Positions 45,108-53,668 of a DNA stretch of 64,000 bases are shown one piece after another (position 1 is the stretch's first letter; each line of letters begins with the position of its first letter). This DNA is from Stanieria sp. NIES-3757. GTDB taxonomy: Bacteria; Cyanobacteriota; Cyanobacteriia; Cyanobacteriales; Xenococcaceae. Position numbers and translations under genes: made by a program. Where the stretch lies: contig AP017375.1 of NCBI GenBank assembly GCA_002355455.1, positions 3,658,001 through 3,722,000 of the forward strand, given 5' to 3'. The notes under the pieces were generated by a model, which was given only the letters and a program-made list of their open reading frames with translations, was not told the origin of the DNA and made no database searches.

Positions 45108-46643
45108 ATGAATCAAATTAATATTGCTGCTTTAATCGAGCAAATGCAACAGCCACAATTCTATCCTCATGCTGTTCGACAACCGATAGAATTGGTTCAA
45201 ACTCACGTCTCTTATGTATTGTTGACAGGAGATTACGCTTACAAACTTAAAAAAGCTGTTAATTTTGGTTTTTTAGATTACTCGACTTTGGCTAAAAGAA
45301 AGCTTTTTCTTCAAGAAGAGATTAGTATGAATCGTGTAATTGCGCCTGAACTTTATTTAGAAGTTGTCCCTATTACTAAGTCTGGAGATACTTTTAATTT
45401 GGGTGAGGAAGGAGAAGCAGTTGAATATGCTTTGAAGATGCGTCAGTTTCCCCAAGAAAACCTTTTTATTAATCTTTTTGAAGCTGGTAAATTATCAATT
45501 GAGCAGATGGAAGAGTTGGGTAAAATTGTGGCTCAATTTCATGCTCAAGCTGCTACCAATGATTATATAAGTAGTTTTGGTACGGTAGCCAAAGTGAGAG
45601 AAGCTTTTGATGAAAATTATCAACAGACTGAGCAATATGTAGGTAAAGTTCAAACTCAACAACAATTGGTAGAGACTCAAGCTTTTACTGATAGTTTTTT
45701 TGCTCAAAGAGAAGATTTATTTCAAGCGAGAATTGCCAATCATAAAATTAAAGAATGTCACGGAGATTTACATTTAAAAAATATCTGTTTGTGGCAAGAT
45801 AAAATTCAACTTTTTGACCGCATTGAATTTAACGAACCTTTCCGTTTTGTCGATGTCATGTATGATGTTGCTTTTGCGGTGATGGATTTGAATGCCAGAA
45901 GCAGAAAGGATTTTGGTAATGCTTTTTTAAATACTTATCTTGAACAAACTGGTGATTGGGAAGGTTTACAACTATTGCCTTTATATTTAAGCAGACAAGC
46001 TTATGTTCGAGCGAAAGTCACTTCTTTTTTACTTGACGATCCTGCCATTAGTGAAAAGGTTAAACAAGAAGCAAGTCAAACCGCAGCAGATTATTACCAA
46101 CAAGCTTGGGAATATACCCAACCAACCCAAGGAAAACTAATTTTGATGTCTGGTTTATCGGGTTCGGGAAAAAGTACGGTTGCTAAAGCAATAGCGAGGA
46201 AAACGGGTGCCATTCAAATTCGTTCTGATGCTGTACGCAAACATTTGGCAGGGATAGCTTTAGATGCCAAGGGTAGCGATGAGATTTACAGTTCCGAAAT
46301 GAGTCAAAAAACTTACGATCGCTTGTTAGAATTAGGTATTCTGTTAGCTAAAGCAGGTTTTACTGTAATTTTAGACGCTAAATATGACCTGATTTCCTTA
46401 AGAGAACCTGTAATTGCAGCAGCTAATACCAATCAGATTCCTCTCCAGATCATTAATTGTACCGCGCCGTTAGACATAATAAGCGATCGCCTTAGCAGTC
46501 GTAGTGGTGATATTTCTGATGCAACTGCTGATTTATTAGCTAGTCAACAAGCAACAGCAGAAGATTTTACTGAAGCGGAACAAGCTTATGTCACTACGGT
46601 GGATACTAGTAAGGCAGATTGGGAAAAATCTTTGAATATTTAG
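45108..46643 (+). CDS. Fusion of APH-like kinase domain and P-loop kinase
   Basis: A protein of about 511 aa. The N-terminal part (1-330) is like aminoglycoside phosphotransferases: HGDLHLKNICLW is the Brenner-type catalytic motif and FDRIEFNEPFRFVDVMYDV the metal site. The C-terminal part (about 345-511) is a gluconate-kinase-like P-loop kinase with LMSGLSGSGKSTVAKAIARKTG and IQIRSDAVRKHL. The same two-domain architecture is widespread in bacteria, but the substrate is unknown. Another ATG three codons upstream (45099) is equally possible. Confidence 0.85.
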   Translation: MNQINIAALIEQMQQPQFYPHAVRQPIELVQTHVSYVLLTGDYAYKLKKAVNFGFLDYSTLAKRKLFLQEEISMNRVIAPELYLEVVPITKSGDTFNLGEEGEAVEYALKMRQFPQENLFINLFEAGKLSIEQMEELGKIVAQFHAQAATNDYISSFGTVAKVREAFDENYQQTEQYVGKVQTQQQLVETQAFTDSFFAQREDLFQARIANHKIKECHGDLHLKNICLWQDKIQLFDRIEFNEPFRFVDVMYDVAFAVMDLNARSRKDFGNAFLNTYLEQTGDWEGLQLLPLYLSRQAYVRAKVTSFLLDDPAISEKVKQEASQTAADYYQQAWEYTQPTQGKLILMSGLSGSGKSTVAKAIARKTGAIQIRSDAVRKHLAGIALDAKGSDEIYSSEMSQKTYDRLLELGILLAKAGFTVILDAKYDLISLREPVIAAANTNQIPLQIINCTAPLDIISDRLSSRSGDISDATADLLASQQATAEDFTEAEQAYVTTVDTSKADWEKSLNI

Positions 46644-46780
46644 GCGGTTCATTTTCAAGCATGATGAATAAAAAAAAGCTTTTGATAAAATTGAAGCAAA
46701 TTCAGAAGGTATTAAACGTTGAAGATTTAGCTTTTGTTTTACGTATCTAATAGCGTAGTGCAATTATCAAAAGAAAACGA

Positions 46781-47206
46781 GTGAAAACTATCAGTAAATA
46801 TCACAGCGACTATTATGAATGGTCGCAAGAACAATCACGTCTATTAAGAGAATGTCAGTTTGATCTCTTAGACGTGGAAAATCTGGCAGAGGAGATAGAA
46901 AGCTTGGGCAAAAGCGATCGCCGTAAGGTAAGAAGTTTGTTTGTCAGATTATTAGAACATCTTCTAAAAAGACGTTATGTCGGGATACAAGAGTGTTATA
47001 GGGGATGGGACGTAGAAATTAGAAATTTTTCACGAGCTATCTTCCGCATACTAGAGGATTCTCCTTCACTGAAAAACTATCTCAAAGAAGTAGCCGAGCA
47101 ATGTTACCAGGAAGCAATTAGTTCGGTTGAGGAAGAATATGAATTGTATGACTTTTCTGGTGGTTTAAATCTTGAAGCTGTAATAAATGATTTAATCGAG
47201 GAATAA
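46781..47206 (+). CDS. DUF29 domain-containing protein
   Basis: A 141-aa protein of the DUF29 family, which is strongly expanded in cyanobacteria. Typical parts are YYEWSQEQSRLLRECQFDLL, NLAEEIESLGKSDRRKVRS and the LEHLLKRRY core. The start is GTG at 46781, reading MKTISKYHSD. No signal or membrane segment is present and the function is unknown. It is convergent with the epimerase gene across an 88-bp spacer that carries a palindromic repeat. Confidence 0.88.
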   Translation: MKTISKYHSDYYEWSQEQSRLLRECQFDLLDVENLAEEIESLGKSDRRKVRSLFVRLLEHLLKRRYVGIQECYRGWDVEIRNFSRAIFRILEDSPSLKNYLKEVAEQCYQEAISSVEEEYELYDFSGGLNLEAVINDLIEE

Positions 47207-47227
47207 GAAATAACTAGTAACTGGTTT

Positions 47228-47269
47228 AGAGACGTTTCATGTTCCCGAAGGGTGCGAAGCAACGTCTCT
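47228..47269. repeat. Inverted repeat between convergent genes
   Basis: AGAGACGTT (47228-47236) and AACGTCTCT (47261-47269) are perfect 9-bp arms around a 24-nt spacer. It is related to the AGACGTAGC palindrome at 9564 and may act as a two-way terminator or be a dispersed repeat. Confidence 0.6.
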
Positions 47270-47294
47270 ACTGGTTATCCCTTTGCTTTGATAA

Positions 47295-48122
47295 TTAAAA
47301 CTCAATTTGAGGGTGAATTAATTGTAAACCTGCTTTTTTGATTTTCTGATTGACTAACCTGACGTTAAAAGAAGGCGATGAAGATGAATTTCCATCCCAA
47401 TTGAGAGGTGTTAGATTATAGGTGGTAAATAAACGATGATAGAATTCTTGTTTAGTGAGTGGTTCATCACTACTAAGATTGTATATTCCCTGTAATTGTT
47501 TTTGACACGCTAGTGCGATCGCTTGCACGATATCATCTAAATGAACCCAATTAGTATAATCTTGACCATTTCCAGGGCGAGTTGTACCTGCCCAAGTACG
47601 AAAAATGTTAATTAATTCTCTTCCTTGCCCATAAATACCTGCTAATCGCAAAATACAAGCATTTGATTGTTCATTTTGGGCTGATAAGATTGTTTCTTCA
47701 GTTTGACAAAGAATTTCGCCATTTTCGTTGAGAGGGTTGTAGGGACATTGTTCATCTACCCATTCTCCTTGTTGGTTACCCAAAACTGCATGAGTTCCCG
47801 TGTAGATTAATTGTCTAACAGTATTGGTTTGTTGGATAGCTGCTACTAAATTTTTAGCTGTTTCTAAATACGCTTGTCGGTAAGTATCGGGATCTCGTTG
47901 TTTTGCACCAACAGTAAATAAAATTACCTCTCGATCTTCAATTACTTGAGTCAAAGTATCAAGATCGTTGCCTTGAAGAATGACAACATCTGAGGCAATA
48001 GTTGATAGTTGCGATATTTTGGCTGGTGTAGTAGTAGTTAAAGTAAGATGATGACCAGCTTTCGACCAAACTTTAGCGACCGCAGTACCGACATAACCAC
48101 AACCAATAATAGTAATTTTCAT
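47295..48122 (-). CDS. NAD(P)-binding epimerase/SDR protein (YeeZ-like)
   Basis: A 275-aa extended or atypical SDR protein starting MKITIIGCGYVGTAVAKVW, with a glycine-rich NAD(P) site. It has GNDLDTLTQVIEDREVILFTVGA, the YTGTHAVLGNQQGEWVDE segment in the active-site region, and LRLAGIYGQGRELI. No clear YxxxK is seen, as in YeeZ-type members. Its ATG overlaps the ATG of the divergent recombinase by 2 bp, so their promoters must lie inside each other's coding sequence. Confidence 0.85.
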   Translation of the reverse strand: MKITIIGCGYVGTAVAKVWSKAGHHLTLTTTTPAKISQLSTIASDVVILQGNDLDTLTQVIEDREVILFTVGAKQRDPDTYRQAYLETAKNLVAAIQQTNTVRQLIYTGTHAVLGNQQGEWVDEQCPYNPLNENGEILCQTEETILSAQNEQSNACILRLAGIYGQGRELINIFRTWAGTTRPGNGQDYTNWVHLDDIVQAIALACQKQLQGIYNLSSDEPLTKQEFYHRLFTTYNLTPLNWDGNSSSSPSFNVRLVNQKIKKAGLQLIHPQIEF

Positions 48123-49422
48123 GAAAGTTATTGCTTATCTTTATTGCGATCCTTTATTAGATTTACCAGACAATGAATATAGTTGGAAATTAGTTCCAGA
48201 TCGAGTGTATCAAGATTTGGGTCAACGGCAACAACTAGAACAATTAATTTTAGATTGTAAGTTGCAATCTCCACAATATTTATTAATTCGTTCCTTAGAA
48301 GAATTAGGAGATAATCTTCAAGAAATTTGCGATCGCTTTAAACAATTACAAGCTTTAAATTTAGAAATTATTATTGCAGAAGATCCTGCAAACTGGTCAC
48401 AATTAAATTCAATTAACTTTCAAGATTTACCCAATTTATTAACTCAAATTCAAGCAAATCAATCCCGTCGTCGTTTACAAAAAGGACACGCTCGTAATCG
48501 GCTGAAAGCTCTTCCTCCTCCTGGGAAAGCTCCTTATGGTTATCGTCGTGGTCAAGATAAATATTTAATTGATAAAAGTACTTCTCCGATTGTTAAAGAT
48601 TTTTTTGAAAGGTTTTTATTGTTTGGTTCTTTGCGTGGTGCAGTAAGATATTTAGAAAAAAGATACGGTAAAAAAATATCTCCTTCAACTGGTCATCAAT
48701 GGTTAATTAATCCTGTTTATCGAGGAGATTTAAAATATAAAAATGGTGAAATTATTTCTGATACTCATGCTGCAATTATTTCTCGTGAAGAAGCAGCCCA
48801 AGTAGATCGTTTATTAAGGAGAAATAGCCGTTTACCTAATCGTACAGCTAGCGCACCTCGTTCTTTAGCTGGTTTAGTAGTCTGTCAACAATGCCAAACT
48901 CGGATGAAAATTACTCGCGTTACTAGAAAAAATAAACCACAAGAATATCTTTATTTACGCCCGATTAATTGTCCACTTCAACCAAAATGTTCAGCTATTT
49001 CCTATCAAGAAGTCTTTCAACAAACTATTGAATCTATTTGTCAAGAATTACCTCGTGCTGTTGCTCAAGTAAATTTAACTAATTTAGAAGCAACGAAAGA
49101 ATCGTTAACCGCAATTATTACTCAAAAAAAAGCTATTTTAAAACAACTACCCCATTTAATTGAACAAGAAGTTTTAGACCAGGAAACAGCCCAATTACGT
49201 AGTTATAAACTACAAACAGAAATAGCTCAATTAACTCAAAAAATCGCTCAATTACCACCTGTTAATTTATTTGCGATCGCAAAAACTGTTTCTTTGCCTC
49301 AATTTTGGTTAGATTTATCAGAATCAGAACGAAGATTTTATTTACGTGAGTTTATTAAACAAATCGAAATTATTCGCTCTGGAATTAAAAAATGGCATTT
49401 AAAAATAATTTTTATCTTTTAA
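48121..49422 (+). CDS. XisF-like large serine recombinase, catalytic region degenerate
   Basis: A 433-aa protein with the plan of large serine recombinases. It has an N-terminal resolvase-like region (about 1-115), a recombinase domain (GKAPYGYRRGQDKYLIDK; TGHQWLINPVYRGDLKYKNGE), a zinc-ribbon-like Cys set (VVCQQCQTRM, then NCPLQPKC) and a coiled-coil segment (about 320-375). It resembles cyanobacterial XisF-type proteins. The N-terminus reads MKVIAYLYCDPLLDLPDN, so the usual Arg-x-Ser active site is not visible and Cys9 lies near the Ser place. It is not beside an obvious excision element. The stop overlaps the convergent gene by 4 bp. Confidence 0.8.
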   Translation: MKVIAYLYCDPLLDLPDNEYSWKLVPDRVYQDLGQRQQLEQLILDCKLQSPQYLLIRSLEELGDNLQEICDRFKQLQALNLEIIIAEDPANWSQLNSINFQDLPNLLTQIQANQSRRRLQKGHARNRLKALPPPGKAPYGYRRGQDKYLIDKSTSPIVKDFFERFLLFGSLRGAVRYLEKRYGKKISPSTGHQWLINPVYRGDLKYKNGEIISDTHAAIISREEAAQVDRLLRRNSRLPNRTASAPRSLAGLVVCQQCQTRMKITRVTRKNKPQEYLYLRPINCPLQPKCSAISYQEVFQQTIESICQELPRAVAQVNLTNLEATKESLTAIITQKKAILKQLPHLIEQEVLDQETAQLRSYKLQTEIAQLTQKIAQLPPVNLFAIAKTVSLPQFWLDLSESERRFYLREFIKQIEIIRSGIKKWHLKIIFIF

Positions 49423-49727
49423 TTATTGTGTTCTATTTCTTCAGTATTTAAGGTTTTTTGGCTTAAAAATTCATTGACCAATTGCGAATAAGTGGTATAA
49501 GTTTTTGTAGTCCCGTCTTGATAAATAATCAAAAAAAAGGGAATATTTTCTACTTGATATTGAGTAGCCAAAGCAAATCCTTCACTATGAATATCTCGCT
49601 CATCAGCAAAAATAATGCGGTCTATTTGGGCTAACAAGCCAGAATTTTGCAGCTTTTTGAGGATAAAAGCAGACTTTGGGCATATTTTTCCATCTAAGCC
49701 AATTTTTGCCACTAAAGTAATTCTCAT
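49419..49727 (-). CDS. Small thioredoxin-fold-like protein
   Basis: A 102-aa protein, MRITLVAKIGLDGKICPKSAFILKKL, then DRIIFADERDI, QVENIPFFLIIYQDGT. The beta-alpha-beta layout and the cis-Pro-like NIPFF resemble thioredoxin or glutaredoxin folds. Only one Cys (Cys16) occupies the active-site area, so a monothiol role or no redox role is possible. The family was not identified. The 3' end overlaps the recombinase gene by 4 bp. Confidence 0.6.
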   Translation of the reverse strand: MRITLVAKIGLDGKICPKSAFILKKLQNSGLLAQIDRIIFADERDIHSEGFALATQYQVENIPFFLIIYQDGTTKTYTTYSQLVNEFLSQKTLNTEEIEHNN

Positions 49728-49895
49728 TCAGTTGACTAATCAGTGCTATTACTGAAATTTTTAGGGTGATTATGCTTTAGTGTAAATAAACTTAGTAATT
49801 ATTCCTACTAACTTCAAGAAAACTTGAAGAAAAACTTTGGTTATTTAAAGATTAGATGAAGAAAATTAAGTAAAAGTTAAATAAAAATCATCAAA

Positions 49896-49928
49896 AAAGA
49901 TGAAGAAGTTTCTTGCTCCTTCATCTTT
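49896..49928 (-). terminator. Intrinsic terminator of the YqeY-like gene
   Basis: On the minus strand AAAGATGAAG and CTTCATCTTT form a perfect 10-bp stem followed by TTTT, about 20 bp after the stop codon. Confidence 0.8.
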
Positions 49929-49947
49929 AGTATTGCGTTAAACTTAA

Positions 49948-50403
49948 TTATCCCAACTTACTTTTGACAATTTCTTGAATTTTTTTTCCGTCTGCTTTTC
50001 CTTTTAGTTGTTTCATCGCTACTCCCATCACTTTACCTAAGTCTTTAGAAGAATTAGCTCCGACAGAAGCGATAATCTCTTCTAAAACCGTTGTTAATTC
50101 TTCCTCATCTAATTGCTTGGGTAAATAGGTTTCGATAATTGCTAATTCTTGGGTTTCTTTGGTAACTAAATCTTCTCTTCCTGCTTGCTGAAATTGCTCA
50201 ATCGAGTCGCGACGTTGTTTAGCTTGTTGAGCTAAGAGTTCGATTTCTTGGTCTTCAGTCAGGCTATCTTTTCCTTGAGGACGTAGAGCAACTTCTTTTT
50301 CTAGGATAGCTTTTTTGATACTACGTACCGTTTCTAAGCGAATTTTATCTTTCGCTTTCATGGCAGTTTTGATATCTTCTCCGATTCTGTCTTTTAAACT
50401 CAT
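49948..50403 (-). CDS. YqeY/GatB C-terminal-domain protein
   Basis: A protein of about 151 aa, MSLKDRIGEDIKTAMKAKDKIRLETVRS, then RRDSIEQFQQAGREDLV, ELAIIETYLPKQL and GKVMGVAMKQLKGKADG. It matches the GatB/YqeY family, related to the tRNA-binding tail of the Glu-tRNA(Gln) amidotransferase. Stand-alone members have no settled role. An ATG two codons upstream (50409) is also possible. It has its own terminator. Confidence 0.9.
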   Translation of the reverse strand: MSLKDRIGEDIKTAMKAKDKIRLETVRSIKKAILEKEVALRPQGKDSLTEDQEIELLAQQAKQRRDSIEQFQQAGREDLVTKETQELAIIETYLPKQLDEEELTTVLEEIIASVGANSSKDLGKVMGVAMKQLKGKADGKKIQEIVKSKLG

Positions 50404-50482
50404 GGTCATTAATTTCTCTATCTAATCGGCAATTAACTAAAAGCGTTTCCATCTTTGTGAGGCACAATCAACTTATTGTTTG

Positions 50483-50535
50483 GTTGATAGTTAATTGTTA
50501 ACTGTTGATGGTTCATTAGTAACTGTTAACTGTTT
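50483..50535. repeat. Heptanucleotide STRR-like repeat run
   Basis: Degenerate units of the GTTAACT/GTTGATG type between the YqeY-like gene and pth. The run includes two copies of TTAACTGTT. Confidence 0.6.
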
Positions 50536-50668
50536 TAGATGTACCTCATAAGTTTAAGAATTGCTATCTACCGCAAATTGTAACGCGGATTGCTTTTTGT
50601 ATTATATATGCAATATAAAAAAATTGCTTTAAGCACTCGCTTTTAGTTCAATTAACATAGTTACAGTT

Positions 50669-51292
50669 TTATTCAGATGCAACGGCAATACTACAACCGT
50701 TGTAAAGACTCATTGCTTTTTCCACTCCGTCTTTGAGACTGAGATTGACAGCTTTGGCAGTAAATTCTAAAACTTCAGTAACAACTTTAGTTTCTGTAGG
50801 CGCAAATTTACCTAAAACATGACTAACTGTTTCTTTGTTGCCATCTGACTTACCAATTCCAATTCGTAAGCGAGGAAAATTTTGACTACCAAGATGGGAA
50901 ATAATTGATTTCATCCCATTATGTCCCCCAGCAGAACCCGATAGTCGCATCCGCAGTTTTCCTACTGGTAAATCCATATCATCGTAAATGACTAACACCG
51001 ACTCAGGAGCAAGTTTATACCAATCTATCACCGCTCGAACAGCTTGTCCTGAACGATTCATGTAAGTAAGAGGTTTAAGCAAGCGAATTTTACTCCGATT
51101 AGGTGCTAGTCCTTCAGCAATCAATCCTTGAAAACGCTGATTTTTTTCCCAGTTTAATCCCCAAGAATCAGCTAAAGCATCAACCGCTTCAAAACCAATG
51201 TTATGTCTCGTGCGATCATATTTCGGTTCGGGATTGCCTAAACCAACGATCAATTGCGGAATAATTAACTTTGCTGTCTTTTCTTGGGTCAT
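50669..51292 (-). CDS. pth: Peptidyl-tRNA hydrolase
   Basis: This enzyme releases tRNA from stalled peptidyl-tRNA. The 207-aa protein has LIVGLGNPEPKYDRTRHNIGFEAVDAL (given in part: catalytic His in RHNIGF), LKPLTYMNRSGQAVR, LVIYDDMDLPVGKLRMR and SAGGHNGMKSII. It follows the DUF2811 gene by 12 bp on the same strand, suggesting co-transcription. Confidence 0.96.
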   Translation of the reverse strand: MTQEKTAKLIIPQLIVGLGNPEPKYDRTRHNIGFEAVDALADSWGLNWEKNQRFQGLIAEGLAPNRSKIRLLKPLTYMNRSGQAVRAVIDWYKLAPESVLVIYDDMDLPVGKLRMRLSGSAGGHNGMKSIISHLGSQNFPRLRIGIGKSDGNKETVSHVLGKFAPTETKVVTEVLEFTAKAVNLSLKDGVEKAMSLYNGCSIAVASE

Positions 51293-51304
51293 GCGTAATT
51301 TTAG

Positions 51305-51523
51305 CTATTGTTGAAATAAGGTTTCTAAATAAACTCTCGCACAAGCGCGATAATTCTGGGAAGCTTCATTATTCTCCCCGCCACTATTTTGTAGCAAAAA
51401 TAGCGATAAAGCAGCAGCAAACACGCGGTCTTGATCCCAAGTAGGATGGGTTTCTAGATAGTTTTTGAGAGATCTGTGTAACTCTTCAGGAATTTCTGCC
51501 AAAATGCTGACTTCAGCTTTCAT
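51305..51523 (-). CDS. DUF2811 domain-containing protein
   Basis: A 72-aa protein, MKAEVSILAEIPEELHRSLKNYLETH, then WDQDRVFAAALSLFLLQN, ending ARVYLETLFQQ. It matches the cyanobacterial DUF2811 family and looks like a small ribbon-helix-helix-like protein. The start at 51523 is preferred to an upstream one at 51571 because GAGGT lies 6 bp before it and it fits the family N-terminus. It precedes pth by 12 bp. Confidence 0.82.
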   Translation of the reverse strand: MKAEVSILAEIPEELHRSLKNYLETHPTWDQDRVFAAALSLFLLQNSGGENNEASQNYRACARVYLETLFQQ

Positions 51524-51591
51524 ATTTACCTCGTACTCCTGTACTTTGAAGTTTTTCTCCGTCAATACCAAATTAGCTAGTTAAACTAGCT

Positions 51592-52004
51592 CTAGAAGAT
51601 ACTTCTCCTATGACCACGAAAAAAATATAGGTCTCAATCGAACTATTTTCTGCTGAGAGGGGGTAGGTTTGTCAATGCTACAAAATGTTAATAAAGTCTC
51701 AATAACACCAAAAATAGCACGAAACAATCAGGGTTTTAGTAGCTTTTCTGTTACTTTACTTAACGTAAACTCAGTAGAATTTGGCTTGCGATCGCAATTA
51801 AATAATAATCCCCTGTTTATCTTTTCAAGGTCGATTATCTCGTCAGACCTTGTGGAAAACTCTGGGTAAAATGTGGAAAACTAGCAAAAAGTTTGTGGAA
51901 TTAGTGGGGAATCTGTGGGGTAAATCAAGAGCAAAAAATAAGAATTAATAATTTTGGCAAGTTGTTACCAATCATTGACTTTTTTAAGAAAAGATTTAAA
52001 ATTT
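51592..52004. other. Non-coding region with a phased DnaA-box-like array
   Basis: About 410 bp without a convincing gene between the DUF2811 gene and the photolyase gene's 3' end. Direct copies of TGTGGAAAA start at 51851 and 51872, followed by TGTGGAATT at 51894 and TGTGGGGTA at 51914. Steps are 21, 22 and 20 bp, about two helical turns. TTTTCCACA (the reverse) is the box reported for cyanobacterial origins. The flanks are AT-rich and include a GCGATCGC site. It is an origin or DnaA-regulated-site candidate. Confidence 0.5.
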
Positions 52005-53519
52005 TTAGGGTTTGACTAGTTGATTTTCCCACCATTGGCGAGCTAAAGAACTGATTTTTTCTAATTCCTGGGGAGAAATACGTTTAAGGTTAGCTAAGAC
52101 TAAATTCATCCGTCCTAAAGACTCAAGGCGATCACGATGACGATTGAGAAAATCCCAGTAGAAAAAATTAAACGGACAAGCATTTTCAGTGCTGCGCTCG
52201 CTTTTACTATAGATACAATTACCACAGTAATCACTCATTTTATTGATATAGTTAGCTGAAGCAGCATAGGGTTTAGAAGCAATCATTCCTCCGTCAGCAA
52301 ATTGTCCCATCCCAATGACATTAGTTTGCATTACCCAGTCATAAGCATCGATAAAAGCGGAATGAAACCAAGCTTCTATTTCTTGAGGAGAAATTCCAGC
52401 AATCAAAGCAAAGTTACTCAAAACCATTAGTCTTTGAATATGATGAGCATAACCAGTATTTTCTACTTGAGTTAAAGTTTGCTGAAGACAATTCATTTTA
52501 GTTTGCTTCGCATCCCAAAAAAATTGTGGTAAAGGATGGCTATGATTAAACCAATTTTGATTAGGATAATCTTCATCTAAATAATGATAAAGTCCGTGCA
52601 TATATTCACGCCAACCTAATACTTGGCGGATAAAACCTTCGACACTATTAATAAGTAAATTTTGAGTGTAATAGGCTTTTTCTACAGCTTGAATTACTTC
52701 CTGGGGAGTTAGTAAACCGAGGTTGAGATAAGGAGAAATTAAACTATGCCACATGGTCGTTTCTCCTGTTAACATTGCATCCTGATAAGTCCCAAAATTT
52801 GCTAAACAATTATCAATAAAATGCTTTAATACTTGTTGAGCTTGCTGTCTAGTTACTCCCCAATCAAAAGGTTCAATTTTGCCATAACTAGAAAATTTTT
52901 TCTGCTTAACCCAACTAATTACTTCAGTAGTAATAGCATCTGGTTCAAACCATAATGGTACTGGAGTTTTTAAATTATTTTTTGGTGGTTGGCGGTTTTG
53001 TTTATCAAAATTCCATTGACCACCCACAGGTTGTTTTCCATTTATTAAAACTTGAAATCTCTTTCTACCTTCGCGATAAAAATCTTCTAAAATTAATCTT
53101 TTACGAGACTTTGCCCAATGAGCAAAATCTGATTGACTCCAAAAAAAATGATTGTTAGGAATAAATTTTATTTGGCAAGATAAATCCAAACTTTTTATAT
53201 AATTACTCAAGAAGCGATCGCTTGGAGTCATGATACGCAATTCAGTAATTTGATGTTGCTTAATCCAAGCTTGAAGAGGTGTAAAAAAATCTTCAGCAAT
53301 TTCATAACTAACTTGCCAACCATTTGACTTTAATTCTTCAGCAAAATGACGCATGGCTGACCAAACTAAAACCAATTTTTGTTGATGGTAAATCCTTTCT
53401 TTAATATAGTTACTAGATTCGATCAAAATTACTGGAGTTTGATTTTTATTTTGATCACAACTTGCTAAAGCAGATTGTTTTTGCCAAAGTTGATCGCCTA
53501 AAATCCAGATGCCAATCAT
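52005..53519 (-). CDS. FeS-containing cryptochrome/photolyase family protein (DPRP type)
   Basis: A 504-aa flavoprotein of the deoxyribodipyrimidine-photolyase-related (FeS-BCP/PhrB) class, which repairs UV lesions such as (6-4) photoproducts using light. It starts MIGIWILGDQLWQ. The FAD-binding half contains EGFIRQVLGWREYMHGLYH, MVLSNFALIAGISP and WVMQTNVIGMGQFADGG. The iron-sulfur Cys cluster is YCGNCIYS with the later NACPFNFFYWDFL. It stands alone; a UV-damage role is likely, though a photoreceptor role cannot be excluded. Confidence 0.92.
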   Translation of the reverse strand: MIGIWILGDQLWQKQSALASCDQNKNQTPVILIESSNYIKERIYHQQKLVLVWSAMRHFAEELKSNGWQVSYEIAEDFFTPLQAWIKQHQITELRIMTPSDRFLSNYIKSLDLSCQIKFIPNNHFFWSQSDFAHWAKSRKRLILEDFYREGRKRFQVLINGKQPVGGQWNFDKQNRQPPKNNLKTPVPLWFEPDAITTEVISWVKQKKFSSYGKIEPFDWGVTRQQAQQVLKHFIDNCLANFGTYQDAMLTGETTMWHSLISPYLNLGLLTPQEVIQAVEKAYYTQNLLINSVEGFIRQVLGWREYMHGLYHYLDEDYPNQNWFNHSHPLPQFFWDAKQTKMNCLQQTLTQVENTGYAHHIQRLMVLSNFALIAGISPQEIEAWFHSAFIDAYDWVMQTNVIGMGQFADGGMIASKPYAASANYINKMSDYCGNCIYSKSERSTENACPFNFFYWDFLNRHRDRLESLGRMNLVLANLKRISPQELEKISSLARQWWENQLVKP

Positions 53520-53552
53520 GGTTATTTTATTAGTTAGAAAGTAAGATTTATT

Positions 53553-53590
53553 ATAAGTAATAAGTAATAAGTAATAGGTAATAGGTAATT
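53553..53590. repeat. Heptanucleotide repeat run (AAGTAAT/AGGTAAT)
   Basis: Five or more consecutive 7-bp units (AAGTAAT three times, then AGGTAAT twice) directly upstream of the photolyase gene, in the 149-bp spacer to nnrDE. Confidence 0.8.
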
Positions 53591-53668
53591 AAAAAAAACA
53601 ATAGAAACAATTAATGAATTGCCTTTACTTCAAAGCACAATATCTTAACTATGATCAAAATCTTATAT

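Noticed and set aside
48121-49422. Recombinase as marker of an integrated element with attachment sites
   Set aside because: No direct repeats or foreign gene block were found around it; both neighbours look like ordinary chromosomal genes.
51669-51869. 66-aa plus-strand reading frame beginning MSMLQNVNKV
   Set aside because: No ribosome site, no recognised family, and it overlaps the DnaA-box-like array. It looks like chance openness in an AT-rich spacer.
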